Shown: positions 44,701 to 57,106, counted from the first letter of the stretch. The stretch is 64,000 nucleotides of DNA from Aplidium turbinatum (GCA_918807975.1 OU964935.1:10441823-10505822), one strand, 5' to 3'. Numbers and translations are program-made. The notes: generated by a model from the letters alone, not told the origin.

Positions 44701-47700
44701 AATAATTAATTTAATTAGATTTAGTGGTAAAAATTTAACTGCAATTTAGCATTGAGAGGAAGAAAGTGAAGTTCGGTTTATCAACTATTATTTCAAGATA
44801 CTTAGCATGGTCAACTGTTTCGGCAACTCCGATCTGTGAGTTAAGCTCATCTGGCAACACTAATTGGGTAGATCTAGCCATTACCTTTTTTAAAAAAACG
44901 GGTCTTTTATAAAAAAATAAATAACCCGGGTACTCGAGAAGTTTGAAGAACAAAACATAGATGAAGGTGCCACTAATTTATTTGTTGCTTTTTAACTTTA
45001 ATGGACACGTCCGCTGAAAAATCTTACTATTCATAAACGTCTGGTAAACCGGAAGTGTCAGTCTGGTTTCAGTGGCGCCGCCAGACCTTCAACAATGGGG
45101 GAGCAAAATATTGGCAGTGCAAGACAGAAGCGTAGTTGACAGCCGGCGGGTGAAGCCTGATTGCATGTTTGCCGAAGGCGACACTAAGCGGCGGAGGGTC
45201 TGGGGGGCCTCCCCCAAAAAATTTTGAAAAATTACTTTCAGTTTAGTGCATTCTGAGAGCATTTTCAACAAAATTGTGGGTATGAATATTCCTGTAAAAT
45301 GGTGCTGTCCGGTGGCATAACAAAAGGATAAGATTATGTTTTCTTCGGCATTTTTCGGAAATAAAGCTAAGTCTCTATGTTTTCTTGTTGCTAATTCCAG
45401 GCTGAGATATTTGAATGTTTGGTATTGGCAAAACTCGCTCTTTTAATGCAGTTTCGTGTAAAATTAGGCAAACTTTGTTTTAGAGACATAGGTTGATTGC
45501 TTTTTTTGCGAGATTATTACAGTTTTACTATTTATAAATTTTCTCCTTGGTTGATCCAAAAAGCGATCTTATTCCTGTAAGTCACTAACTTTTATGCTTT
45601 AAAGTCAACCCAAAGTTTAGAAAATGTAACGTCATAGAGGTCATACATCTTGATGAGTGTCAAACAAAAAGTTTTGAGACAATGAAGTTACTTTATTTCT
45701 GATATATTCAAGTTTCGTATAACGAATAGCTGTTTAGACGTTAATCTAGATCGAACAAGCGATCTCAGCAGTTACAGATGGCTTGCATCCTTGCACAGTT
45801 TGACGTGAAATTACATCATAGGCTGAAGCTTTTCTTGCAAACAATGTATTAACATCCGTAAATTCAATTTGGAAGGTTGAAACCCCCAAACCCCCCCTCC
45901 CTTGGCTGCCCCACTGGTGCAAGACAGTGATATATTATTTAATTTTTTTTGTTTTCTACTGCTATTAGTATTGTCTATTGCAATATAGCCTACCAAAAGT
46001 CCCACATTTTTGACATGTCTGATCTGTTGAAAAAAATAAAATTCAAAATAAATCACAGTTGGATTCCGTATGGAACTTGCAACCGCTATCGCTAGCGAAA
46101 ATTTGCGTTGCTTTTTTCCAGATTGAAAAACCATTTTTACAAATGCTTCACTGAAAGTAAAAATAATCAATTAAAACGCCAACCCTAACCAGCTAAATCT
46201 GTTGATTTTGCATTGATTCAACGTTGTAGGGCGTTGAATCGTTGTAAAAGATGCACAAGCTTGCTCGCGGGACGCAAGCCTTCCAATTTAAAGGCAATAA
46301 GCAACGCAATATCCTCAGAAATAAAAGAATGAGAAAATAATTTTACTACAAGTGAAACGTATTTTAACGTCAGTCGTCTAATAAACGTAGGAACATGTTG
46401 ACTTTAGTTGCATTATTTTGTCATACTGCATTTTTTGCATCTTAATACGTATATAAATAATTGTTCGCTCATTGCATTGTGTGTTTTAAACTTTATCGTC
46501 ATTATATTGCGCATGAAATCTTCGTGGATAGGATAAAGAAAAACGAAGAATAAAAAATCATTTAACACCGGTGGAGCAAAATTGCAGTTTAATACAATAA
46601 ACTTTAACTAGTATTAACAGGACTATAACATACCAAGCTGTTGAAAACTCGACAGGGAAAGCAAAATGTGGCATCCTTAGCTTCTGAATACTCCAGCCAG
46701 AGATAGTCATCAAACCACTGGTTACTTGCTATATTACTTTAGTAGACTTCGTTAAGTTCAATCTACATTATATCCTTGAAACATGGAATGACCCACTGCT
46801 GTATGCACTGCCACCACTCAAGAACCAAGCAAGAGCCAATCTGCTGAACAGCCGGTAACAATTGCTACGTGACAGGCAGCAGGCAAAGTATACGTGAATA
46901 GAATCACAAAATCGTAGTAATAACAGCAGCAAGAAGAATAAGTTTAAAATAAAAGAAAAAGCTTTTAACCCCTCTCCCCCCTTGCAACTTGAGTTGACTT
47001 CAGGTTGGGATCCAAATATATAAAAAATAAAAAAAACAATATGTAAGAATATAAAAAAAAAAAAAAGATGATGCCCAAAACAGCTGCCCCGCCTGCCCCC
47101 CCCTCTGCCGGCGCCACTGTTTGGTTTCGTTCCTCGCTGCTTCAGGAACAACCCAGGAGGTCAATTACACTCTCGTTTTCGAAGACGACCGATTAGGTTC
47201 GAACGCGCAGTCCAACAGCGATACTTGAAGTGAATATTTTGGGCAATTTTTGGTCTATAACATTCGAAGTTGTACCCATAATCCAATAAACACATTTATA
47301 TTAAAACCTGGCCATTTTCACTTTAACACAAGGCTTGCGTCATTTAGGTCTTGCGGCCTAGGGATGACGTCATGCGTGTTTGCGTCATTCGGACCTCGGC
47401 ATGAAGTCGTGTACCGATCGGGCACGGCCTGTACTGTCCTGTAGGTATAGGCACTCCCTCACGGTGGCGTGGCCAGGCAATTTAGACGCTATTGCAAGTA
47501 AATTATATTTTATTGGTTGCTTAATGGTTATATGTGCTCTAGCCACTTTCTGGTCTTTGTCGATGTTTTACCGTAGTTTTTATCGTCAATAAAACACTCA
47601 TTACAACAGTCATAAGATGGCGCTAAAGTGCTGCGAGTACAGTAGTCTTAAAATTTAGAAAATCGAATACAACTTTGCTTTTGCAGAGCAAATTGTGAAA

Positions 47701-50700
47701 CACATTTATCAAGAGTACAGGCGAATGAAAAAACGAAAACAGCTCCAAGCTCCCCCAAATCCGGATTCATCCCGCTCTAACCGGATGTTTGCCGGATCCT
47801 CTGCGTCGCCAAGTGCCTCAGGTATAACACTTATCTCATAGCGTTTGATCTCATATCATCACCATTCACAGCTCAACATTTTCTTGTTCAGGCCACTCTT
47901 CTCTTGCTAGTAATTTGCCATGCATCACCCTGGATCCAAGGAGCACAACCTCTGTCGTTCTTCCTGGGAAACAAAGTGCTGACACTCCCTTGCTTTCAAT
48001 GAAACAAGTCAGTGATTTCTTAAATAACAAACGCCAGTCGTCCTTTTTGCATCGATCTAACGATTATTGTCGTCGTTCCAATGCAAAAAACCTCTTAATG
48101 CAGAAAGGAGCGTTACTTACTTCTTCTTGGCAGTCAGTACAAGGCTGAGTATTGAGTAACCTACTCACTAGAACAGCGAGCAGTTGCGATTCTCTAACCA
48201 TAATTGTGTAGCCTTTACGCTAGCCATTGAGACCATCCAATTATGTTTTTCGGCGGCCGATAATACAGTAGCAAGAACGTGCTACTGTACAATCGGCTGC
48301 CGAGAAACGTAATCTGTGTTTGTTGAAAATAAAGCTAAAAATCCACGTGATTGTCAAAATCTTCAACTTGCAGTATATTTTGCTGTAGGCCCATATCTCA
48401 GGTTTGTTTGAATATTTGCGCCAAAGGTCTCTGTGCTTTCTAGGTCGGTCTGATTTGCGAGCGTCTGTTGGCAGAACAGGAGGAAAAACTACGTTCGGAG
48501 TACGAGAAAACGCTTCTGAATAAGCTCTCAGGTATGTAGAGTATCAGCACGGCTTTTAAATTCCACTATTCAGGTAATTGCTTACAATTGCACTGCTTTT
48601 GTTTGTACCTTTACGATTGGAAGCGCTACCCTTGGCTGCCAAACGTTTTAAAATCATGAATGCATCAAAAACACCAGGTGCATTTGGAACATGTGTTTTT
48701 ACCTCTGGCTTACTTTCCAAAGGTAGATTGCCCAGCGGTAAAACTAAAATTGCCACTTTTCACAATGTAGATGCTAACGACCTGTTTAAGCCTGAAGTGA
48801 ACTTTGTTTACCTCAGTTATTTTCGGCTCAGAAGCTGCCAGCCTGCCAGCTTACTATACCGTGGATCTGCTTGGCCTTGCTTCATTAAACTTGACCTCCC
48901 TTGCTGTTGTAAATTAGCGTACCCCTGATTGAGAACAAAAGTGAAGAGCTCAAATGTGCAGTGGAGCTAAACACATTCAAGTTTGTGGAATGGATATTTC
49001 GAAAAGGGCCGATTTGAAATTATTATACAGTTCATGATATAAGTTTATGGCTGTATTGCATTTTTTATATAATGTGCAGTCCGAAATATAACGACCAGCG
49101 GTCCCCAATGACTGCAAAGCCGATGCACGATAACAAGCTGCAAATTCGACGTTTTTACATTCATTCAACGTCTGTGGACGCTCAGTCAATGCAAAAAGAC
49201 TGATTTGCTTGGCGAGGTATGGCAACTTGGCCATTGGCGATCCAAGTATTTACCACCCATATAGAAAGCGACAACATGAAAAGAAGCTGCAATGAATCAT
49301 TCTGTCGAGAATGTGCGTTTCACTTCCGAAACTCCCTATTCCACCATGATCAAATATTCCGAACGCGATGACTAACTTGACAAAACGAATTCGAAAGCTT
49401 GATATTTAACTGAGATTGAGAGGGGCGCCATTCGGTGCCAGGTGATGATGACAAATGTTGCCTGCTTGGTTAAGCGTCCTAAAGATAGTTTTTGTTATCA
49501 TTTGTGTATTTTGCTTCAACTTTTCGTAATTTTAATGGAAAATTGGCCTTTTGTTGACGCTGTTGGTCCTGTGTATTCAATCACAAAGCATAATTACACC
49601 ACATGTCAAGTTCTGCAACTATAATATTCTTTTTCAATGAGAAGATCTAGTGCAGCACGCACCCCCTTCTTATTTCACCATCGTTGTTGGGAAATTAGTA
49701 CTATCGCTGAAAGCTATTGATTTCTGATAATAACTGACCTAAGGGTTGTGTATTTCTGTCGATGTTCAATTGTCCAATAACCGTATACCACCTCTGACTG
49801 CAATGTCGGAGCTAATGTGACGTACATTGAACTTACACGGAGTTCATTTATTGTTATGGGCAATACATGCTTTTTTCTTTAAAGCTTTTTAAACGCTCAG
49901 GATGTGAGTCATGTAAGGTTTGTTTTTATTAAATAATTAGGTAAAATCCACGCGATGGGTTGTGTCGTATTTATGTGCTTTCTGGATTCTAGGTATGTTG
50001 TGGATAATTTTCGAGGAAATGTGTTAAATTGAATTTCCAATAACAATTCCTCTGCAATTAAGTCACCCATCACTTTTGGATTTACCTGATCATCTGGCAA
50101 GCTTACGCTTAATTTCAACGTAAATGAAATTGCAAGGTGGCCAATAAAATATTTAGAAAAATAGCTTTTATTCTACCTCTACCTTGATCAAGGGTGCAAC
50201 TGTCAAGACCAGAGAGGGTGGACCCACTGATCATTCTTCTTGGCAAGAAAAACCCGTAATGTAGCTTCCTCTCGTCAAAAAATATAAACCAAAGATTCTT
50301 AAACGTGAGATGCCCCCTATTTTTTCAAGCTCTTTGCCCCCTTTAATGAGATACATGCCCCCAGTTTTACAATCCCTGGTTAGATTTAGCTTCAAAAATA
50401 TTCCATCAACCTAATATATTTGAATGCTTCTGGGCTTCCTTCAGTTAAACTTCCCCCATCTTTAGCAATAAATGGTTATGCCGCTGACCTTTGCTACTGA
50501 CGAACTCACAAGAACACCAAGGTAGACCGTAATCTTTTTTTAATTTCCTTGGTACATAAAGTCCTTCGTAGTAACAAGCATTGACCTTCCAGAGAAACTT
50601 TTTTGATGTTTGATTAGCTTCTGCCTTCAGGATTTATCACAAATGCGTCATTCCACGATTTGCCCTTTGGCTGCTTCAAGCCGATGAACGACTCGCTGGT

Positions 50701-52282
50701 TGTTAATGTATTTTCAAGAAAAAACAAACAAGAATTAATAATCTTATTTTCCACATATTTTCTTGTTTAAATATTGTCCTATTGAACGTGTATCGTGTTC
50801 TTGGAATGAGCGCAGAACCCAGAAAAACTTTTACGTACATCACCACCAGAAAAGCGACACTGACAGCATCAATCTAGGTCAAATAGCGTTGTTACAGAAT
50901 GTTCAACCCAACGTCTATGTTTAACCATAATCTTTAAAAAAAAAAAAATTTTGCTGGTTTAAATAAAACTTTTAAATCGTTTGTAGTAAAAGCACTGCAA
51001 TGCCATTAGCTTCTTTAGCGACACAAAATATACATCACCTTGCGTTTGTTCAACGAAGCTGCTGATAAAGAATGAGGTCAAATGAAGTAAACAAAAAATA
51101 CATTTTAATTGCTGCATTGTTTGAAAGTTGAAAGCCCGCACTGAATTCCCCAAGCATTACCCAGCTGACAAAGTAAACGTCGTGAAAACGCTCCAATTTT
51201 TTTCCTGAAGTATGTTTACAACGAGAAACCAGCTTCTGTTGAGCCCTTCCCAGCTCACCAAAGCTGCCCTTTTCACGACGTCACTAGGTGTTGAAACGAT
51301 GTAAAAATAGTACCTTTGCTAGTTGAAGTTCAATCCAATTCAAACACTCCCAGATGACAAAATCCATTCTGACATTGAATCCATGCAAAAAGATGGGATT
51401 TTGCAAGCTGGATAATGACGTTTGGATGTAATGGATTTCCAATCATTAAAAACGATGATTGCGTCAAAATGACGACCAAGTTATTTTTGTTTACCACCTG
51501 TCAGCTGACACTTTGATTATGCAGCACGCCCAATCCAACTCAGCTTGTTTGGCAACGGCTATGCGCTTCCAAATGACGACATACTTTATCTTTACGTTGA
51601 AACAACGTTTGTAGATGACGTATGCAAAGATGTCAACAAACGATGATTCAAAATTGGGACTCTTTGCAAAAATCCGTTCTTTTTACATTGAATCAACGTC
51701 TGCGGACGTTGCCAAAAGAGCGAATTTTGCGATTTGTGAAAGTGAAACGAAAGGTTTGATGTCACATGCTCATTACCAGATCAAACGCGTTTAAAAACTG
51801 CAATTCCGCCAGTGACCTTCCTTCAATCGAAATGCTGACCTAGGTTGTTATCGTGGTGATTCTTGCAACGCCGCGCGTTTCACAATTACATGTTGGTGTT
51901 GATGCTGAGTTGGGAAAACTTCAAGTGCTGAATGTTGATATTCAACAAGAACAAATCCAAGCTCGGATTCTGGCACATTGAGTCACGACTTACAATGCTT
52001 ATTTTTGGCCTTTTTTCTACCTATTTGGCCTCAAGTTGGCCTATTTTTTTTGGTGATTTTGGCCTTTTTTGCAAATTTCAATCTGGCAACCCTGACTTCA
52101 ACGCTTGAGAATCTTAGTTTTACCATTTGATTGAGAGTTCGTTGCTATAGCGTTTTCATCTCTGACACATTTACCGTTATTTTTATAATTTGCATCCAAC
52201 AGAACAATATGATGCCTTTGTCAAGTTCAGCCATGACCAACTTCGCCAGCAGCTGCAAGAACGGCCTGCCAGCTGTACGTAA
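41796..52282 (+). CDS. AKIRIN: akirin, nuclear transcriptional adaptor, 5 coding exons
   Basis: Akirins are small nuclear proteins that link transcription factors (for example NF-kB/Relish, Twist) to SWI/SNF chromatin remodelling; vertebrate AKIRIN2 also serves nuclear proteasome import. The coding exons are 41796-42078, 47687-47821, 47892-48007, 48444-48531 and 52203-52282. All introns are GT-AG and phases agree, giving 233 residues. MACGVALKRSLDFD is the family N-terminus. A Ser/Thr-rich linker follows, then EQIVKHIYQEYRRMKKRKQL, LSMKQVGLICERLLAEQEEK and EQYDAFVKFSHDQLRQQL, ending PASCT. The protein is longer than the usual roughly 190-200 residues because of the linker. The basic PKRRR-type import signal is weak here (SSKCRKY). 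Introns measure 5608, 70, 436 and 3671 bp; the two long ones are full of mobile DNA. An AG-ended acceptor-like site (tctaacag) lies 24 bp before the ATG. Confidence 0.96.
42225..43616. mobile_element. mutator-like MITE in akirin intron 1, interrupted by a hAT
   Basis: Long inverted termini begin GGATGCAACCTATT and end AATAGGTTGCACCC. Each continues with 'actttgtccc', 'aagtcgctg.ttggagttt' and 'ccgcaaacattt'. The flanking nonamers GTGTTAACT and GTGTTTACT agree at 8 of 9. The 920-bp hAT at 42408-43327 splits it; without that it would be about 464 bp. A related copy is at 44333-44845. Confidence 0.72.
42408..43327. mobile_element. hAT MITE with GGTTTAAACC subterminal repeats
   Basis: The ends CAGGGTTGATCGG and GAGATCAACCCTG are flanked by a perfect TCCAGTGT duplication (42400-42407 and 43328-43335). 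Both ends carry arrays of 'ccggtttaaacc', 'ggtcaaaacc' and 'gttttgacc'. There is no coding frame. Confidence 0.92.
43703..43910 (+). mobile_element. SINE-A copy in akirin intron 1
   Basis: A degenerate A box ('taaccaagtggtaagagccc') and 'cagttcgacact' are followed by 'gggacactttaagtcatg', 'ttaacttccttaccttctcc' and the tail palindrome 'ccaggcgtaagcctgg'. Confidence 0.78.
44333..44845. mobile_element. diverged relative of the 42225 MITE
   Basis: The left part, 'atttcgtcccctgaacactt..aaagatcgagag', and the right part, 'ggtttatcaactattatttc..caactgtttcggcaactcc', each match segments of 42225-43616. The middle is unrelated and the ends are not preserved well enough to fix. Confidence 0.55.
45070..47119. 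mobile_element. hAT element in akirin intron 1, host of a smaller hAT MITE
   Basis: The ends CAGTGGCGCC and GGCGCCACTG are inverted and flanked by TCTGGTTT and TTTGGTTT (45062-45069 and 47120-47127, 7 of 8). Total length is 2050 bp, of which 45125-45916 is a later insertion. No transposase was recognised. The right part has G/C-rich and poly-A tracts. Confidence 0.75.
45125..45916. mobile_element. hAT MITE, CAGTGGCGTAGCCA family, nested
   Basis: A perfect GTGCAAGA duplication lies at 45117-45124 and 45917-45924. The left end is diverged (CAGAAGCGTAG) and the right end is GGCTGCCCCACTG. The inside shares 'ggtctggggggcctccccc', 'tgcattctgagagcattttc' and 'ggtgctgtccggtggcat' with 25538-25965 and 59220-59648. 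Confidence 0.88.
48240..48313 (+). other. 74-nt hairpin in akirin intron 3, possible small-RNA precursor
   Basis: Two 34-nt arms (ATTATGTTTTTCGGCGGCCG.. and the inverse, ending ..GAGAAACGTAAT) enclose a 6-nt loop, agaacg. The arms differ at five positions. The three single differences are all G-U wobbles if transcribed on the plus strand, and the other two form one internal mismatch. The size and shape suit a pre-miRNA, but a very small MITE would look similar. Confidence 0.35.
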
Positions 52283-52288
52283 AATAAA
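52283..52288 (+). promoter_or_regulatory. AATAAA polyadenylation signal of akirin
   Basis: A canonical AATAAA begins immediately after the akirin TAA stop. If used, the 3' UTR is only a few tens of bases. Cleavage would fall just before or inside the mobile element that starts at 52323. Confidence 0.55.
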
Positions 52289-52322
52289 GCATTTTTTATC
52301 TATTCAAAATATTTATGTATTA

Positions 52323-54607
52323 CACTGGTCAACAAAAAGTTTGTTGCATTTTCAAATTCACTTGGTCTTGGGTAATTTTGGGGTGCTGAATCCGAATATG
52401 ACGTTATTTTTGGTCTAGAAGCTCTAGATTTTTTGCAAATTTTAATTTTTTCCTTTTTTTGAGTAAAAACTGAATATTTTTCAAAAAAATTGTATTTTGA
52501 TAAATAGGTAAAAAAACATCTTTTACGACTGAAATAACTGCTTAACTGTTTTGTCTATAGCTCAGATCTATACTTACTGATAGAAATGCACAGAAATATT
52601 TGAAAAAACATTACAAAATCATTCGAAAAGTGTCGTAAACAAAATTTCAAAAACTATATAGGCTATAGGCCCATACATAACAAACGAATCATTTTCACAA
52701 CTACAGTAGTAACCATAGCACTGCATGCAGACCTATTGCAATTACAAGCATAAATAAGCTCCTTTAAAAGTTTGATGTTGTGAGAAAAGTTCACTGGCTG
52801 AAAATAGAAAGCGAAATCCACACTACATGCTGGGCAAAAATTGGCGTTTGAGGCTCTTGCGTTTGTAAGCTTTTTGGGGGCAGTCTCGTTTAATGCTCCA
52901 GCAGTAATCTGCCATCATGTGTCGATTCCATCGGCCTTGGTAACGTTCTTCTACTTTCATAAGATCCTGGTGGAACCGCTCTCTTTGTTCGTCACTGACA
53001 GCTCCAAGGTTTTCTGGAAATTTGTCCAGATAACTGAATAAGAAATGAACTTTAATGCTCATTCTGCATCCTAAGTCGCGGAAAGCAAAGAGCATTTTGC
53101 TCACAAGAACCTCGTAATTGTGAGCCTTTTTGTTTTCAAGAAAGTTTTTAGTGACATCCACAAAGGACAACCATACTGCTCTCTCTTTGGTTTTCATCTT
53201 ATCGGTGAACTGTTGGTCTCGCACAAGGCTTCGAATTTGTGGTCCATTGAAGGCACCAGCTTTAATCTTTTCGTATGAAATGGAGGGAAATGTGTGAACA
53301 ATATATTGGAAGCAGTCGCTATCAGGGCTTAAAGCTTTCACAAACTGTTTCATCAACCTTAACTTGATGTGAAGAGGGGGGGAAATTTTTTGTCTCTACT
53401 TACAATCGGATCGTTTAACATGTTTGGCATGCCGGCTTCAAGTGTTTCACGTATGGGCCAATCCTTTTAAGTCCAATGCTTGTCATTAGCTCTGCTGTCC
53501 CACATGCAAAGATAACATGGAAACTTTATGTATCCTTTTTGCTGACCAAGTAAGAAACCAACCATTTTCAGGTCAACACATAATATCCAATTGTGCTGAT
53601 GATATTTCAGCAAGTCAATGACTAGCTTAATTATCATCATATGATTCTTTTAAGACAGTTGAATGACCAACTGGAACTCCTCCATATGCATTACCATTGT
53701 GCAAAAGAACACACTTCAGGCTTCGCCTGGAACTGTCTATAAATAAGCGCCATTCACTTGAATCATATGAAGAAACTCCTAGTTGGACGAGAAGGCCTGG
53801 AATATCATTGCAGTAAATTAACTGCTTTTCTTCTGAAAAAAAAGACATAAACATTTCATCTCGTTTCCTGAAAAACGAAACCTTTGTGGAACGGTCCAAT
53901 ACGTGTTTTTCACTAAGCCTTGATGCTAAAAGCTCAGCAGCTTGCTTGGATAAGTCCAAGTCTCGTACCAAGTCATTTAGTTCTGACTGGTTAAATTTCT
54001 GAATGGTTTCAGAATTAGAGCCTTCTGAGTCTGCATCTGCTTCCTTAGTATACTCGCATTCCATACTACCTTGGTAAATCTCAGAGTCTGTTTCTTCATC
54101 ATCGGAGGATGCAAAACCATTAAATACTGGAGGTGGAAACGTTTCAGAGTGAAAAACAGGTCGAATAGCGGAAAGAATATTTGGATAAGAAATATTTTGT
54201 CTGTTTTTCCTGCCAATGCCCTTGGTGTTAATCAAACAAAAGTAACAATCAGTGCAGTGGTCCTTTGGTTCACGCCACACCATAGGGTCACCAAAAAGAA
54301 GTCCGTTACGTTTTTTCTTTGTCCAGTCTCTAAGCATTTCTTGCTATGTCATCAAAGCTGTAAAACCAATCATCGTATCGCTGTAAATCGAGGTTAACTG
54401 GCGTGGTAACTAAAATTAAATAGTTGGAATTTTGTTTTAAATTTCAGACCAAATGCTGCAAGCCTCAAAATATCCACTGGTGTATTGCATAAAAACTAGA
54501 GCTTGCAGAAAAAATCTGATTGCAGATTTGGAATCAGTGGCTAAAACTCATTCAGAATCGATCAAAAAATCTCTTGCAACAAGAATTGTTTTTTTTTTTG
54601 ACCAGTG
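52323..54607 (-). mobile_element. CACTG-ended DNA transposon of unassigned superfamily
   Basis: The left end is CACTGGTCAACAAAAAG and the right end is the inverse TTTTTTGACCAGTG. The flanks are TTA and TTG, compatible with a 3-bp duplication. 'ggggtgctgaatccgaat' at about 52380-52397 recurs at both ends of the MITE at 57712-58305. Inside, on the minus strand, lies a decayed transposase-like gene (52823-54337). CACTR ends with about 3-bp duplications recall CACTA/EnSpm-type elements, but the protein was not recognised as such. Confidence 0.75.
52823..54337 (-). pseudogene. transposase-like gene of the CACTG element, broken
   Basis: From the N-terminus on the minus strand: MVWREPKDHCTDCYFCLI (zinc-knuckle-like Cys pair, about 54282), RQNISYPNILSAIRPVFHSE, then an acidic linker (SSDDEETDSE). 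Next come SLKCVLLHNGNAYGGVPVGH (about 53720-53660), a frame change, HNWILCVDLKMVGFLLGQQK with FPCYLCMWDSR (about 53590-53470), an in-frame stop and a second frame change near 53375. The C-terminal part runs MKQFVKALSPDSDCFQYIVH .. GAVSDEQRERFHQDLMKVEE and ends RHMMADYCWSIKRDCP. This ordered set of blocks resembles large families of uncharacterised proteins seen repeatedly in invertebrate genomes (recalled, not searched). Its placement between inverted ends supports a transposase role, as inference. Confidence 0.8.
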
Positions 54608-57106
54608 TTGCTGTTTAATTATTAATTATGTATTGTTGATTATGCTTTAACGTGCAATTGTATTGCTAAGGAAAGCATAGAATGTCTCAGTCTGAAAAAA
54701 ACTGTAACTAGTCAATAAAGCTTCTAATTCCAACCGTAATTTACTGTGTTTATTGCCACATTTTAAAGTTAAAAGAATTCATTCAAGCTTTTCCTTCGAT
54801 TGTCGCCAGAGCAGGTCCAAAATTCGAAGACTTGGTCTTGTTTATTGCTGCAGTTGAACAAAAATGTTCAGATTAAAAAACAGACCTCACAGCACAGAAT
54901 TTATTTTCGTGGTTTGGTGTCGAAAGCTAGCGTTTTTATAATTGGCATTGTAATTAAGTCGTAATTAAACTCAACGACAACGAATTATATCACTGCACAT
55001 GAAAACAGATTACTCTTACCGAGCTATGGATTCCCCGCTAGCAAAATTGTAAACATTGTGAATTTAGCCAGCTAAGGGTTAAGGTCTGGTTGAACTTTAG
55101 AGAAAAGTGTTTCTCATCGCTAACAGACGTTTCTTTCATGTTTTCACTTTTGTTTTACAGATGTCTCTTGATTTATCCTGAAACCGCCCGCTTTGTGTTT
55201 GTACGCTTTTGTAGTAAATTGGTTTTGTAAGAAATGTGCGTTTTCCAACCACCAAAAGTTACCGTTTCAACACCTCCGACGTTGAAACGACGTACAAATT
55301 GACAACTTTTGCTGACCTGATTGAAGCCTAAGATCTTTTTGCCTTTTTATGTGACAATCTTTGATGTTTGACAATTTAATATATTTTGGGAAGCGTTAGC
55401 CCAGCGGCGTCCAATAAATAAACAAGCAACTGTGTTGAATTGTGAGAAGAATGCTGCTGCTTTTCAAAACGTCTAAGTGAGATAAAAAAGCATTCAAGAT
55501 TGAAAAATTTATATTGCCGGCCATTATACTGAATTCATGCATTTGTGGCATTGGAAACGTTCACTATTGGATCTGCATTTTGGAAAAACTAAGCCAACAG
55601 AAATATCGCCTTTGGGTAAGCCTGCCGCAAAATATATGTTCTACATCTGCTGCTAGGCCATCGTTTTCACAATGAACTTCAGAAAACTTGCCCGATCCCA
55701 CAGAGCAAAACCGGTCTAACAAAACGTCTGCAGACGGTAAATCAATATAAAAAGTGAGGATTTTGCTAGCTGGCATGACGTTTCTATCTCGCTTAGCTTT
55801 TGAAACGTCGTTTCAATGTCGCCAGACATTTTTCTTTTCTGATTTGTTGCTGTTTTGTACATTAACGAAATACTATGCGAAACATTGATGTACTATTTCC
55901 CATAAAGTTCATGTTTTATCTAAACGCCTTCCTCTTTGTATGCCGAGTGATGGCTTGCACAAAAAAAAATTGGAGTCTAGTCTCCTACGACATCACATTA
56001 CGTTGGATGCTAGTAACGGAAAGACAAATTCACGTATGTGGAAGGAACGATCTATGACGTATCACAGACACATAGGCTTCGCTTATGGCTCTGCCAAAGT
56101 CACTGGTACAAAGATTTTTGCCTTTGCCCTTTACAGGTTCAATTTAAGATTACTGCGATTCACAAAAAGGTGTCAAATTTTTGTGTTTCTATGTTTCTTA
56201 AACTGTAAAAGGCAGACGTTACCGGCTTTTGTGCCTGTTCAAATACCATACTACGCCCTTGGAAAGAGGAATATCTGACATCAGATAAGTCGCATGGAAT
56301 GGCAAAAAATATCCTAATTTAGGGGTGGTGACAAGATTCGTCGCATGGGGGTGATGGAAAGGACGTCATATGACGTTTGAACAGCTCTTTGTTCAACAAA
56401 TTATTCGCAGTGCTTACGTTAACACAAGATGATTTCAAACTGCGTCGTTTTGTTTGACACTATTTTTTTCCTTGGCCATCTAACAATGTACTTTTGTCTT
56501 GTTTGTTTTTTGCGTTTGAATGCACAGGTTTTAATTGCTCTCATTGTATTACCCATAGACACCTGGTGTCTATGGTATTACCGTATATTGTAAATTATCA
56601 AATTTATGACTTTATATAATTCCTGATGCTTAAAACGAATCCATTAATTAATTAATAAAATGTAGAGTGCTGTATTTTGATGCAGGCAGAGTCCATTCCC
56701 AGACGTTGAATCAATGTAAATATGACGGATTTTGCTGTATTGGTTGTTTTATTAGATTTAGAAGAACAACTTGCAACAGCAATCCTTAGGTCCTATCTAC
56801 ATAACTCGCAAGTTAGCCCCTATTAGGATTGGTTTAACGTCCGTAGGCGTTGAGTAAACGAAAGAATTGTACTGTTTTACTGGGCAACCAAGGAAGATCA
56901 GGCACTGTGGGAGGAAATGCCGAGCAATTACCTGTTTTTTTTTTCGTTTGTGCTTTTCTGTAGAAGGTGGTTAGTTGTCATTTGAGTGATAATTGAAATC
57001 TTCATCCACAAACAGAGAAGACCCCTTTTGGAAACTTAATCCTTGCATACTTGTAAACCACTGGCACAGGCCTGATTAACGAGTGAACTACAGGTATTTC
57101 ATCCTT
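54608..57106. other. no gene recognised; scattered GACGTTGAATCAATG-type motifs
   Basis: No exon was found. The motif (variants of 'gacgttgaa.ca..gta' near 'ggattttgct.gctgg') appears near 55280, 55725, 55800, 56700 and 56835. A short palindrome 'atagacacctggtgtctat' lies near 56556. Confidence 0.4.

Noticed and set aside
48008-48148. Frame continuing past akirin exon 3
   Set aside because: It reads through the GTCAGT donor; splicing at 48007 joins directly to the conserved VGLICERLL block.
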